From Chromatiaceae bacterium (GTDB lineage Bacteria > Pseudomonadota > Gammaproteobacteria > Chromatiales > Chromatiaceae), in contig CP037918.1 in NCBI GenBank assembly GCA_019356535.1, positions 868,001 through 932,000 on the forward strand: DNA of 64,000 nucleotides, given 5' to 3'. The notes under the pieces were generated by a model. The model was not told the DNA's origin. It made no database searches and worked only from the letters and a program-made list of their open reading frames with translations. Below are positions 10,753-24,070 of this stretch, piece after piece. The position numbers were made by a program, and so were the translations under genes. Positions within the stretch are counted from its first letter, which is position 1. Each line of letters starts with the position of its first letter.

Positions 10753-10844
10753 GACTGTTGTCCTTTGGGATTTTCGCCATTCTAACGGGCCGTTGCCGAA
10801 AACGGTAAACTCTCCGCCGGTTCGTCCCCAATCGAGGAGGCAGG

Positions 10845-13302
<2,458 letters not shown>

Positions 13303-13363
13303 TCCGTCCGGCGTTGCCGAGCCCTCTCGCGGCCGACATGTTCTATCTTGATCTGGCAGGAGC

Positions 13364-13377
13364 TTGATCCCGATCAA
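13364..13377. promoter_or_regulatory. FNR/Anr box upstream of dihaem cytochrome c operon
   Basis: TTGATCCCGATCAA is a perfect match to the FNR consensus TTGAT-N4-ATCAA. A TAATAT -10-like box lies at 13399-13404. With transcription starting near 13411, the box centre is at about -41, the geometry of a class II FNR-activated promoter. This suggests oxygen-responsive activation of the next two genes. Confidence 0.75.
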
Positions 13378-13435
13378 TCCATGTTAATTAGAAAATGTTA
13401 ATATTCTTTTTGAATCCGCACTGCCGCGAGGAAAC

Positions 13436-14479
13436 ATGATGCGAATCCATCGCCTGTTGGGGGTATGGCTGTTGTTGCTGTCCGTTCAGGCCAGCGCCCT
13501 CCCGGACGGCCGGCAGCTTTATATCGACCATTGCGCCGCCTGCCATCAGTTCGAGGGGTCGGGCGGGATCGGCCTGCCCCTGACCGCCGAGAAATTCGTC
13601 GATTACAGTGACGACTATCTGGTAAAGACCATTCGCAACGGCCGGCCGGGGCGCATCATGCCGGCCTTCCAGGAACTGAGCGAGGCGCAGGTGAGTGCCA
13701 TCGTGCGCTTCCTGCGCAAACGGACGAACACCAGGGATCGTCATTATGATCCAGCCCCGCTCGCGGGTGATCCCCAGCGAGGCAAGGTGCTCTACGAGAA
13801 GCATTGTGTGGCCTGCCACGCGCAAGACGGCAAGGGGGCGGGCGAGGGGACCGGGGTGAGCATCGCGCGCAAGCGCTCCTTCCTGGTCATGCCCGCGGCG
13901 ATTGCCAATCCCGGTTTCCAGGCGGCGGCGACCGACCGCATGATCCGCCGCATTATCACCGTGGGGCGGCCGCAGTCGGGCATGCCGGCCTTCGGCAAGC
14001 AGTTGTCGCAGGCGCAGATCACCGACATTGTGGCCTGGGTGCGTGAGCTGGGCCGGCAGGTATCGGTGCGTGAGGCGCTGGCGGCCGACGAGGAGCCGTC
14101 GCACGTCTACGAGTCACCCTACGATTTCGAGACCACGGTGCGCAATGTCAAGCAGGCGCTGGTCGGCAACAATTTCCGCACCTTTCCCGATCGTTTCCTC
14201 GAGCAGGGGCTGACTGACGAGTTCAGCGTCAACCAGCGGCAGGTGGGCATCCGCTTCTGCAACTTCAACGAGCTCTACGGCATGCTCAACATCGAGCCGC
14301 GCCTGGGCGTGGTGCTGCCTTGTCGGGTGACCATCTTGGAGCGGCCGGATGGCAAGGTGCTGCTGATCATCCCCAACCTGCGCGTGGCCGCGCGCTGGTT
14401 CAACAACGACCAGTTGATCCGCCTGTGGGACCACATGGAAGAGACCTTCGCCGAGATCATCGAGGAGGTGACCCTGTGA
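13436..14479 (+). CDS. periplasmic dihaem cytochrome c with C-terminal DUF302 domain
   Basis: A 347-residue exported protein with two class I cytochrome c domains. The haem motifs are CAACH near residue 31 and CVACH near residue 125, each with a downstream candidate axial Met. From about residue 220 it continues into a DUF302 domain (NVKQALVGNNF, PCRVTILERPDG). A signal peptide ends near SVQASA. It should act in periplasmic electron transfer; the partner is unknown. The next gene encodes a free DUF302 protein and overlaps its stop, so the pair probably works together. A perfect FNR box and AT-rich promoter precede it. DUF302 is frequent in sulfur-oxidising bacteria. Confidence 0.85.
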   Translation: MMRIHRLLGVWLLLLSVQASALPDGRQLYIDHCAACHQFEGSGGIGLPLTAEKFVDYSDDYLVKTIRNGRPGRIMPAFQELSEAQVSAIVRFLRKRTNTRDRHYDPAPLAGDPQRGKVLYEKHCVACHAQDGKGAGEGTGVSIARKRSFLVMPAAIANPGFQAAATDRMIRRIITVGRPQSGMPAFGKQLSQAQITDIVAWVRELGRQVSVREALAADEEPSHVYESPYDFETTVRNVKQALVGNNFRTFPDRFLEQGLTDEFSVNQRQVGIRFCNFNELYGMLNIEPRLGVVLPCRVTILERPDGKVLLIIPNLRVAARWFNNDQLIRLWDHMEETFAEIIEEVTL

Positions 14480-14970
14480 AGCGCGTACTGTTGCTGGTGC
14501 TGTTACTGATCGCAGGCGCCGCCCCGGCCGATGGCATGCTCATGAGCCGGGTGGCCATGAAGGCCGACCTGGCGATCGAGTATCTCAAGACCGCCATCGA
14601 GGAACACGGCTATGCGCTGGCGCATATCCAGAAGTGCGACAGCGGTCTGGCCGGTTTCGGCTTCCATTCCGACACCTACCGGGTGCTGTTCTTCGGCAAG
14701 GTCAACGAGGTGCGTCGCATCAGCGAGCATCATCCCGAGTTCACGCCCTACCTGCCGCTGAAGATCGCGGTCGAGGCCGAGCGTGACGAGACCCTGATGG
14801 TGGCCGTCGATCCGACGACCTTCGAGCCTTACTTTGCCGGCGATCCCGGAATGGTCATCCAGTTCCGTCGCTGGAAGAACGACATCCTCTCCATCTTCGC
14901 CGACGTGCAAAAGGCCGCCGGCGGGCCGGTGGCGGCCCTGGACGCCGGCGAGCTGCAGGCGGCGCGATAG
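14476..14970 (+). CDS. exported DUF302 protein
   Basis: A 164-residue protein with a signal peptide (KRVLLLVLLLIAGAAPADG) and a DUF302-type fold (DLAIEYLKTAIEEHGYAL; YLPLKIAVEAERDE). The biochemical role of DUF302 is not established. The start is GTG 14476, whose GTGA overlaps the stop of the cytochrome c gene and which follows the strong site GAGGAGGTG. The overlap and the DUF302 domain in the preceding protein suggest a two-protein periplasmic system induced at low oxygen. Confidence 0.78.
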   Translation: MKRVLLLVLLLIAGAAPADGMLMSRVAMKADLAIEYLKTAIEEHGYALAHIQKCDSGLAGFGFHSDTYRVLFFGKVNEVRRISEHHPEFTPYLPLKIAVEAERDETLMVAVDPTTFEPYFAGDPGMVIQFRRWKNDILSIFADVQKAAGGPVAALDAGELQAAR

Positions 14971-15038
14971 GGCGGCCCGGCGGGGTGTAGGGGGTGTAGA
15001 ATCCCCGCCTTTGCAGCAGTTCCGGAGACACCCCGTCA

Positions 15039-17287
<2,249 letters not shown>

Positions 17288-17291
<4 letters not shown>

Positions 17292-17320
17292 GAGGTTCGG
17301 CCCGAGGACGGACCTCCTAC
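17288..17320. repeat. hairpin at the parC stop codon
   Basis: GTAGGAGGT (17288-17296) and ACCTCCTAC (17312-17320) form a 9-bp stem starting one base before the parC stop. No T-tract follows, so it is more like a REP hairpin than an intrinsic terminator. The rest of the gap to 17475 contains related GC-rich segments (TTCGGCC-GGGGA units). Confidence 0.5.
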
Positions 17321-17475
17321 AAGTAGGAGCGGCGTCCCTGCCGAGAACCTTCGGCCGGGGATGGGTTCGGCCCGGGGACGGGCCTCCTGCGAACCTGTGG
17401 GAGTCCTCGCCGTGAACCTTCCGGGCTGTACCATCTGCACCATTTGCCTCTTGCCGAACGCGACGAGATCTCTGA

Positions 17476-19827
17476 ATGGCCAGACAATCCAAGGGCCGGC
17501 GCAAGCCGGCCACCCGCAAAAAGTCCGTCCGCCAGCGCAAGGTCAACGCCCGTGCTCCTCGCCGGCGCGCCTGGTGGCGCTGGCTGCTCGGCGGGCTGGT
17601 GCTGGGCGCGTTGCTGTTCGGCGGCTACCTGCTCTACCTTTCGCAGCAGGTGCGGGTGGCCTTCGAGGGCAAGCGCTGGGCAGTGCCGGCACGGGTCTAT
17701 GCGCGACCGCTGGAACTCTACGAGGGCGCGCGGGTGTCGGTGGCCCAGTTGCGCTATGAACTGACGGTGTTGGGCTATCGCAAGGTACGCCATCCTCGCA
17801 AGGGCGCGGAGTGGAGCCAGGCGCGGGGGCACTTCATCATTCACACCCGGCCCTTCGTGTTCTGGGACGGTGAGCAGCCCGCCCGCCGCCTGACGGTGCG
17901 CATCGCCTCCGGCCGGGTGATCGCCCTGAACGATGCCGCCGGCCGGCCGCTGGACCTGGTGCGCCTGGAGCCGGTGGAGATTGGCAGCATCTATCCCGCG
18001 CACAAGGAAGACCGTGTGCTGGTGCGCCGCGAGGACCTGCCCGAGCACCTGGTGCAGGCCCTGCTGGCCGTGGAAGACCGGCGCTTTTTCACACACCACG
18101 GGGTCGATCCGCGCGGCATCGCCCGAGCCTTGTGGGCCAACCTGCGCGCGGGGCGCACGGTGCAGGGCGGCAGCACGCTCACCCAGCAGTTGGTGAAGAA
18201 CTTCTTCCTCACCCCCGAGCGCAGCCTGTGGCGCAAGGTCAACGAGGCGCTGATGGCGCTGATCGTCGAGGCGCGCTACAGCAAGGACGAGATCCTCGAG
18301 GCGTATGCCAACGAGATCTTCCTGGGACAGGACGGCGATCGGGCCATCCACGGCTTCGGCCTGGCGGCACTGTTCTATTTCAATCGTCCGCTCTCCGAAT
18401 TGCAGCCCCACGAGACGGCCTTGCTGGTGGGGCTGGTCAAGGGGGCGTCCTATTACAATCCGCGACGTCATCCCGAGCGCGCGCGCAAGCGCCGCAACCT
18501 GGTGCTCGAGCAGATGCACCGGCTGGGATTCCTCGATGCGCGGCAACTGCGTGTCTACCAGGCGCGCCCGCTGGGCGTGGGGCGGCGTGGCCAGGGGCCG
18601 CAGCACCGCTATCCCGCCTTCATCCAACTGGTGCGCCGGCAGCTGGCGCGCGACTACCGCGAGGAGGACCTGACCTCCGAGGGGCTGCGCATCTTCACCA
18701 CCCTGGACCCCTGGGCGCAGAAGGTCGCGGCCGAGGCGGTGGCCAAGGGGTTGGCACGCATCGAGAAGACACGGCGCCTGCCGGCCGGCAGCCTGCAGGC
18801 GGCGATGGTGATGGTGACGCCCGACCAGGGCGAGGTGCACGTCCTGGTCGGCGGGCGCCGCGCCGCTTACGCGGGTTTCAACCGGGCGCTGGATGCGCAC
18901 CGGCCTATCGGCTCGCTGGTCAAGCCCGCGCTCTACCTGGCGGCGTTGTCCGAGCCGCAGCGCTATACCCTGGCGACCCTGGTGGACGACAGCCCGGTAC
19001 GTATCGAGCTGCCCAATGGGGACTTGTGGTCACCCGACAACTTCGATCACCAGGCGCATGGCCGGGTGCCGCTGCACCGGGCGCTGGCGCATTCCTACAA
19101 CCTGGCGGCGGTGCATGTCGGCATGGACATCGGCGTGCAACGGGTGGTCGATACCCTGCATGCACTGGGCGTGGAGCGCGAGATCTCGCCTTATCCCTCG
19201 GTACTGCTGGGGGCCGTGCCGCTGGCGCCGATCGAGGTGGCGCAGGTCTACCAGACGATCGCCGCCGGCGGTTTCCGTGCGCCGCTGCGTGCCATCCGCG
19301 AGGTGCTCGGCGCCGACGGACAACCCTTGCAGCGTTACCCGCTGGCGGTGCGCCGCACGGTCGATCCGGTGGCCACCTTCCTGGTGAGCGAGGCCCTGCA
19401 GGAGGTCGTGCGCGAGGGCACGGCGAAATCCTTGCAACATTGGCTGGGTGAGGGCTTCGCGGTGGCCGGCAAGACCGGCACCACCAACGACCTGCGTGAC
19501 AGCTGGTTTGCCGGCTTCGGTGCCGATCGCCTGGCCGTGGTCTGGGTGGGTCGGGACGACAACCGACCGATCCGACTGACCGGCTCACGCGGCGCGCTGC
19601 CGCTGTTCGGCCGTGCGATGCGTGCGCTGCACCTGCAGGCGCTTGATCCGCTGCCGCCCGCAGGCATCGAGTATCACTGGGTCGAGGCCGACAGTGGCAT
19701 GCTCTCGGCCGAAGGCTGCAAGGGCGCAATTCGCCTGCCCTTTGCCGCCGGCTCCCAGCCGCACCTGCGCTCCGCCTGCGGCGAGCGTGGCGGGCCGGGG
19801 CTGCTGGACTGGCTGCTGGAGCGGTGA
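17476..19827 (+). CDS. mrcB: penicillin-binding protein 1B (bifunctional transglycosylase/transpeptidase)
   Basis: Class A PBP that polymerises and cross-links peptidoglycan. The 783-residue protein has a basic cytoplasmic tail, one membrane segment (~37-57), a UB2H-like region, a GT51 transglycosylase domain (EDRRFFTHHG at 200, GGSTLTQQLVKN at 232) and a penicillin-binding domain with SLVK (480-483), SYN (540) and KTG (666). The UB2H-like segment and the order of domains favour PBP1B over PBP1A. The accessory restriction island begins after it. Confidence 0.93.
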   Translation: MARQSKGRRKPATRKKSVRQRKVNARAPRRRAWWRWLLGGLVLGALLFGGYLLYLSQQVRVAFEGKRWAVPARVYARPLELYEGARVSVAQLRYELTVLGYRKVRHPRKGAEWSQARGHFIIHTRPFVFWDGEQPARRLTVRIASGRVIALNDAAGRPLDLVRLEPVEIGSIYPAHKEDRVLVRREDLPEHLVQALLAVEDRRFFTHHGVDPRGIARALWANLRAGRTVQGGSTLTQQLVKNFFLTPERSLWRKVNEALMALIVEARYSKDEILEAYANEIFLGQDGDRAIHGFGLAALFYFNRPLSELQPHETALLVGLVKGASYYNPRRHPERARKRRNLVLEQMHRLGFLDARQLRVYQARPLGVGRRGQGPQHRYPAFIQLVRRQLARDYREEDLTSEGLRIFTTLDPWAQKVAAEAVAKGLARIEKTRRLPAGSLQAAMVMVTPDQGEVHVLVGGRRAAYAGFNRALDAHRPIGSLVKPALYLAALSEPQRYTLATLVDDSPVRIELPNGDLWSPDNFDHQAHGRVPLHRALAHSYNLAAVHVGMDIGVQRVVDTLHALGVEREISPYPSVLLGAVPLAPIEVAQVYQTIAAGGFRAPLRAIREVLGADGQPLQRYPLAVRRTVDPVATFLVSEALQEVVREGTAKSLQHWLGEGFAVAGKTGTTNDLRDSWFAGFGADRLAVVWVGRDDNRPIRLTGSRGALPLFGRAMRALHLQALDPLPPAGIEYHWVEADSGMLSAEGCKGAIRLPFAAGSQPHLRSACGERGGPGLLDWLLER

Positions 19828-20004
19828 GCGTCTCGGGCGCGGACCGCGGCAAACAGCAACCTGAGGCTTTCCCTGCCTGTCCTCGGGGGAGATCTGGTAT
19901 CTTCGGTTCCTGGACAAGCGGGTTCCGTACCCTTGCGTCACCGCGGGCAGTGCTGGTGTGGGACTTGTCTGACGGGAAGTTATTGAGCCAGGAAGGCGGA
20001 GAAC

Positions 20005-23000
20005 ATGGACGACTCCTTTTTCGATCATCCGATCCTCAACTCGCCTTACGAGTACCCCACGCGGCATTGGGAGTTGGATGAAACCGGGCAGCCGACCCAG
20101 AAAATCGTCAATGCCCGGCGTCCGGCACAGTTCATCACACCGATTCCCAAACCCAAAAAGCGCAAGGGTAGCCCGAAGCAGGACGATCTCCTGTTCGATG
20201 ACCTCTCTACCCAGAGCCAGCAGTACAGTCATACCGCCATCATCAATGGGGTCCGCCAGGAGGTGGATCGCTGGCGACAGCTGCCACAACACCAGTGGCG
20301 GGTGACCGCAGAGACCGCCCGCCTGCTGCAACACTGGCGGCACCACAACTTCAGCGGCATCCGACCGTTCTTCTGCCAGGTGGAGGCAGTGGAAACCGCG
20401 ATCTGGCTGACCGAGGTTGCCCCCCAGTCGGGCAAGGCCGGCCAGAAATACCTGGAGCACCTGGCCAATGCCAATGCCGAGGCCAATCCGGAACTGATGC
20501 GTCTGGCACTCAAGCTGGCCACCGGTGCGGGCAAGACCACGGTGATGGCCATGCTCATCGCCTGGCAGACCATCAACGCCGTTCGCCACCCCCAGAGCAG
20601 GCGCTTCACGCGCGGTTTCCTGATCGTGGCACCCGGCCTGACCATTCGCGACCGTCTCCGCGTGTTGCAGCCCAACGATCCGGACAGCTACTACCAGAGC
20701 CGCGAGCTGGTGCCCAGCGACATGCTGCCCGACCTGGAACGGGCCAAGATCGTCATCACCAACTATCACGCTTTCAAGTTGCGCGAACGCATGGCGCTTT
20801 CCAAGGGAGGGCGGGCGCTGCTCCAGGGGCATGGTGAACCCTTGCGGACCACCGAGACCGAGGGCCAGATGCTGCAACGGGTGATGCCCGAGCTGATGGG
20901 CATGAAGAACATCCTGGTCATCAACGACGAGGCGCACCATTGTTACCGCGAAAAACCCGGTGATCCGGACGAGGAGCAGAAAAAGGGCGAAGAGAAGAAA
21001 GAGGCCGAGAAGAACAAGGAGGCGGCTCGGCTCTGGATCTCCGGCCTGGAGGCGGTCAACCGCAAGCTCGGCGTGGCCCGTGTGATCGACCTGTCGGCCA
21101 CGCCCTTTTTCCTCAGCGGTTCCGGCTATGCCGAAGGCACCCTGTTTCCGTGGACCATGAGCGACTTCTCGCTGATGGATGCCATCGAATGCGGCATCGT
21201 CAAGCTGCCGCGGGTGCCGGTGGCAGACAACCTGATCAACCGGGACGAGATGCCGATGTTCCGCAACCTATGGGAACACATCCGCAAGGACATGCCCAAG
21301 AAGGGGCGGGGCAGGGCCAAGACCCTGGACCCACTGGCGTTGCCCACACCGCTCAAGACGGCACTCGACGCACTCTATGGCCACTACAAGCAGACCTTCG
21401 ACCTCTGGCAGAAGGCCGGCATTCGCGTACCGCCCTGCTTCATCGTGGTCTGCAACAACACCTCCACTTCCAAGCTGGTGTACGACTACATCTCCGGGTT
21501 CTACCGCAAGCACGAGGACGGTTCCAGCACCCTGGAAAATGGCCGTCTGGAACTGTTCCGCAATTTCGACGAGTACGACAACCCATTGCCCCGTCCCCGA
21601 ACCCTGCTGATCGACAGTGAGCAGCTTGAATCGGGAGAATCCCTGGACAAGGACTTTCGCACCATGGCCGCCGACGAGATCAAGCGCTTCAAGCGCGAGG
21701 TCATGGAACGTGGCGGCGAACTGGCCAACCAGCTTCGTGCCGGCAAGGAGATCGACGACGCCACCTTGTTGCGCGAGGTCATGAACACTGTCGGCAAGCC
21801 GGGCACCCTGGGCGAATCCATCCGCTGTGTCGTCTCCGTCTCCATGCTCACCGAGGGATGGGACGCCAACAATGTCACCCACATCCTCGGCGTGCGCGCC
21901 TTCGGCACCCAGTTGCTGTGCGAGCAGGTCATCGGCCGGGCATTGCGCCGCCAGTCCTATGAGCTGAATGAAGAAGGGCTGTTCAACGTCGAGTACGCCG
22001 ACGTGCTGGGCATTCCCTTCGATTTCACCGCCAGGCCGGTTGTCTCCCCGCCGCAACCGCCGTGCGAGACCATCCAGGTCAAGGCGGTTCGCCCGGATCG
22101 GGACGCGCTGGAGGTCCGCTTCCCCAGGGTGGCCGGCTATCGTGTGGAACTGCCGGAGGAGCGTCTTACGGCGCAATTCGACGACGATTCCGTGTTGGTA
22201 CTGACGCCGAAACTGGTAGGTCCCTCTGTTATCAAGAACCAGGGCATCATCGGCGAGGAGGTCGATCTCAGCCTGAAACATCTGCAAGGCATGCGCCGCT
22301 CCACCTTGCTGATGCACCTGACCAGACACTTGCTCTACACCAAGTGGCGCGACCCGGGCGAGGAACCCAGGCTCCATCTCTTCGGCCAGCTCAAGCGTAT
22401 CACCCGGCAGTGGCTCGACAACTGCCTGGTCTGCAAGGGCGGCACCTACCCGGCCCAGCTCATGTACCAGGAACTGGCCGACATGGCCTGCGAGCGCATC
22501 ACCGCCGCCATCACCCGTGCCGAGCAGGGCAAGGAGCGCCCGGTCAAGGCGGTGCTCGACCCCTACAACCCGCTCGGCTCCACGGTACACGTCAACTTCA
22601 ACACCTCGAAAACGGAGCGCCACGAGACGGATGCCCGCAAGTGCCACATCAACTGGGCGATTCTCGACAGCGACTGGGAGGCGGAATTCTGCCGCGTGGC
22701 AGAAAGCCACCCGAAGGTGCTGGCCTATGTGAAAAACCACAATCTGGGCCTCGAAGTGCCCTACCGCTACGGCTCCGAGAGCCGAACCTACATCCCCGAT
22801 TTCATCGTCCAGATCGATGACGGCCGGGGCAGGGAAGACCCCCTCAACCTCATCGTCGAGATCAAGGGCTACCGGGGCGAGGATGCCAAGGACAAGAAGG
22901 CCACCATGGAGAACTACTGGGTGCCGGGCGTGAACAACCACGGACAATTTGGCCGCTGGGCGTTTGCAGAATTTTGCGATGTGTATGAAATGGAAGAAGA

Positions 23001-23088
23001 GTTTTCCCGGAAAGTGGCAGCCGAGTTCGATCGGATGATCGACGCCGCAACGGCAATGGAGGTGCGCGGTGATGCCCGCTCCGGGTAA
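20005..23088 (+). CDS. type III-like restriction endonuclease subunit (SF2 helicase-nuclease)
   Basis: A 1027-residue SF2 helicase with Walker A TGAGKT (173-178), a DEAH box (NDEAHH, D309) and late helicase motifs (SVSMLTEGWDANNV, QVIGRALRR). A C-terminal PD-(D/E)xK nuclease has D932 in YIPDF and E952-x-K954 in VEIKG. This is the layout of Res subunits of type III systems; as I recall, databases call this group the BPTD_3080 family. It should translocate on and cut unmodified DNA together with the methyltransferase encoded at 24071. The order res-NYN-mod is unlike the usual mod-res. Promoter elements in the 177-base gap upstream are not obvious. Confidence 0.85.
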   Translation: MDDSFFDHPILNSPYEYPTRHWELDETGQPTQKIVNARRPAQFITPIPKPKKRKGSPKQDDLLFDDLSTQSQQYSHTAIINGVRQEVDRWRQLPQHQWRVTAETARLLQHWRHHNFSGIRPFFCQVEAVETAIWLTEVAPQSGKAGQKYLEHLANANAEANPELMRLALKLATGAGKTTVMAMLIAWQTINAVRHPQSRRFTRGFLIVAPGLTIRDRLRVLQPNDPDSYYQSRELVPSDMLPDLERAKIVITNYHAFKLRERMALSKGGRALLQGHGEPLRTTETEGQMLQRVMPELMGMKNILVINDEAHHCYREKPGDPDEEQKKGEEKKEAEKNKEAARLWISGLEAVNRKLGVARVIDLSATPFFLSGSGYAEGTLFPWTMSDFSLMDAIECGIVKLPRVPVADNLINRDEMPMFRNLWEHIRKDMPKKGRGRAKTLDPLALPTPLKTALDALYGHYKQTFDLWQKAGIRVPPCFIVVCNNTSTSKLVYDYISGFYRKHEDGSSTLENGRLELFRNFDEYDNPLPRPRTLLIDSEQLESGESLDKDFRTMAADEIKRFKREVMERGGELANQLRAGKEIDDATLLREVMNTVGKPGTLGESIRCVVSVSMLTEGWDANNVTHILGVRAFGTQLLCEQVIGRALRRQSYELNEEGLFNVEYADVLGIPFDFTARPVVSPPQPPCETIQVKAVRPDRDALEVRFPRVAGYRVELPEERLTAQFDDDSVLVLTPKLVGPSVIKNQGIIGEEVDLSLKHLQGMRRSTLLMHLTRHLLYTKWRDPGEEPRLHLFGQLKRITRQWLDNCLVCKGGTYPAQLMYQELADMACERITAAITRAEQGKERPVKAVLDPYNPLGSTVHVNFNTSKTERHETDARKCHINWAILDSDWEAEFCRVAESHPKVLAYVKNHNLGLEVPYRYGSESRTYIPDFIVQIDDGRGREDPLNLIVEIKGYRGEDAKDKKATMENYWVPGVNNHGQFGRWAFAEFCDVYEMEEEFSRKVAAEFDRMIDAATAMEVRGDARSG

Positions 23089-23253
23089 CGACGCGTTTGA
23101 CGCAGTAGGGACTATTGTCCATACTTGCCTGCACATCCGCCCCATGGCAGTACGCCCGCTCACTCATCCCGAGCGCGTGCCGAACCCTTGGGGCTTTTTC
23201 ATGTCCGGGGGGCGCGGGCCGGAGGCTGTCCCTGCGTTTTCGGGGGGCTGGGC

Positions 23254-24069
23254 ATGAACCAGGCCCGCATCGCCATCCTCATCGACGGTGGTTTTTTCCT
23301 GAAGCGTCTGCCCAGACTGGTAGAGGCCAGGCACTGCAACAGCCCGGGCCGGATCGTGGCCTGCATCCGTCGTCTGTGCCGTAACCACATCAAGATCCTG
23401 ACCGGCGACAATGACTCCCGCTGGCACCGTCACGTTTACCGCATCTTTTTCTACGACGCCGTACCCTACGAAGGCAAAGCGCACCATCCCATCGACAACC
23501 GGGCTATTGATTTCGCCAAATCCGACCTGGCCCGGGAGCGCAAGGAACTCCACCAATTGTTACGCAGAGAGCGCAAGGTAGCGCTGCGTTTGGGCAAGGT
23601 GGTGCGCGAACACGACTGGGCGATCCAGCCCGGGCTCACCAAGAAGCTGCTGAAAAGCCGAAGTCTTCTTGCAGCGCTGGAAGCTTTGCCCGAGGAGAGA
23701 GAGGGTGCTTCGCTGGAACTTCAATTCACGCCTCAGCAGGTAAAGGAACTGCGATCACTGCGTGATCTGTGGCGTTCACTGGATGGGGGTTCGGTGCGTC
23801 TGGGTTTGCGTCAGAAGGGGGTCGATATGCGTATCGGTGTCGATATCACCTCGCTGGCGCTCAAGCGGCAGGTGGACACACTCATCCTGGTGGCGGGTGA
23901 CAGCGACTTTGTTCCCGCCGCCAAGCTGGCCCGCCGGGAGGGCCTGGAAATCATCCTCGATCCACTGTGGCAACAGGTCAAGGCGGACCTGTTCGAACAC
24001 ATCGACGGCCTCCAGTCCGGCCTGCCGAACCCCAACAACCGTGCTGACATGAATTCGCAAAACAGCTGA
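23254..24069 (+). CDS. NYN (PIN-like) domain protein
   Basis: A 271-residue protein with NYN-domain hallmarks: IAILIDGGFFLKR (acidic D11) and VAGDSDFVPAAKLARREG (D216, D218). NYN proteins are PIN-fold metal-dependent nucleases, usually acting on RNA; the acidic residues appear intact. The frame is open to 23125, but ATG 23254 starts exactly at the conserved domain. It lies between the restriction and methyltransferase genes, with only 1 base before mod, so it is probably cotranscribed with mod. A role in the restriction system is inferred from position only. Confidence 0.75.
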   Translation: MNQARIAILIDGGFFLKRLPRLVEARHCNSPGRIVACIRRLCRNHIKILTGDNDSRWHRHVYRIFFYDAVPYEGKAHHPIDNRAIDFAKSDLARERKELHQLLRRERKVALRLGKVVREHDWAIQPGLTKKLLKSRSLLAALEALPEEREGASLELQFTPQQVKELRSLRDLWRSLDGGSVRLGLRQKGVDMRIGVDITSLALKRQVDTLILVAGDSDFVPAAKLARREGLEIILDPLWQQVKADLFEHIDGLQSGLPNPNNRADMNSQNS

Positions 24070-24070
24070 T

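Noticed and set aside
23069-23257. 62-residue plus-strand frame between the restriction and NYN genes
   Set aside because: It overlaps the end of the restriction gene, has no family and ends at the NYN start; probably non-coding.
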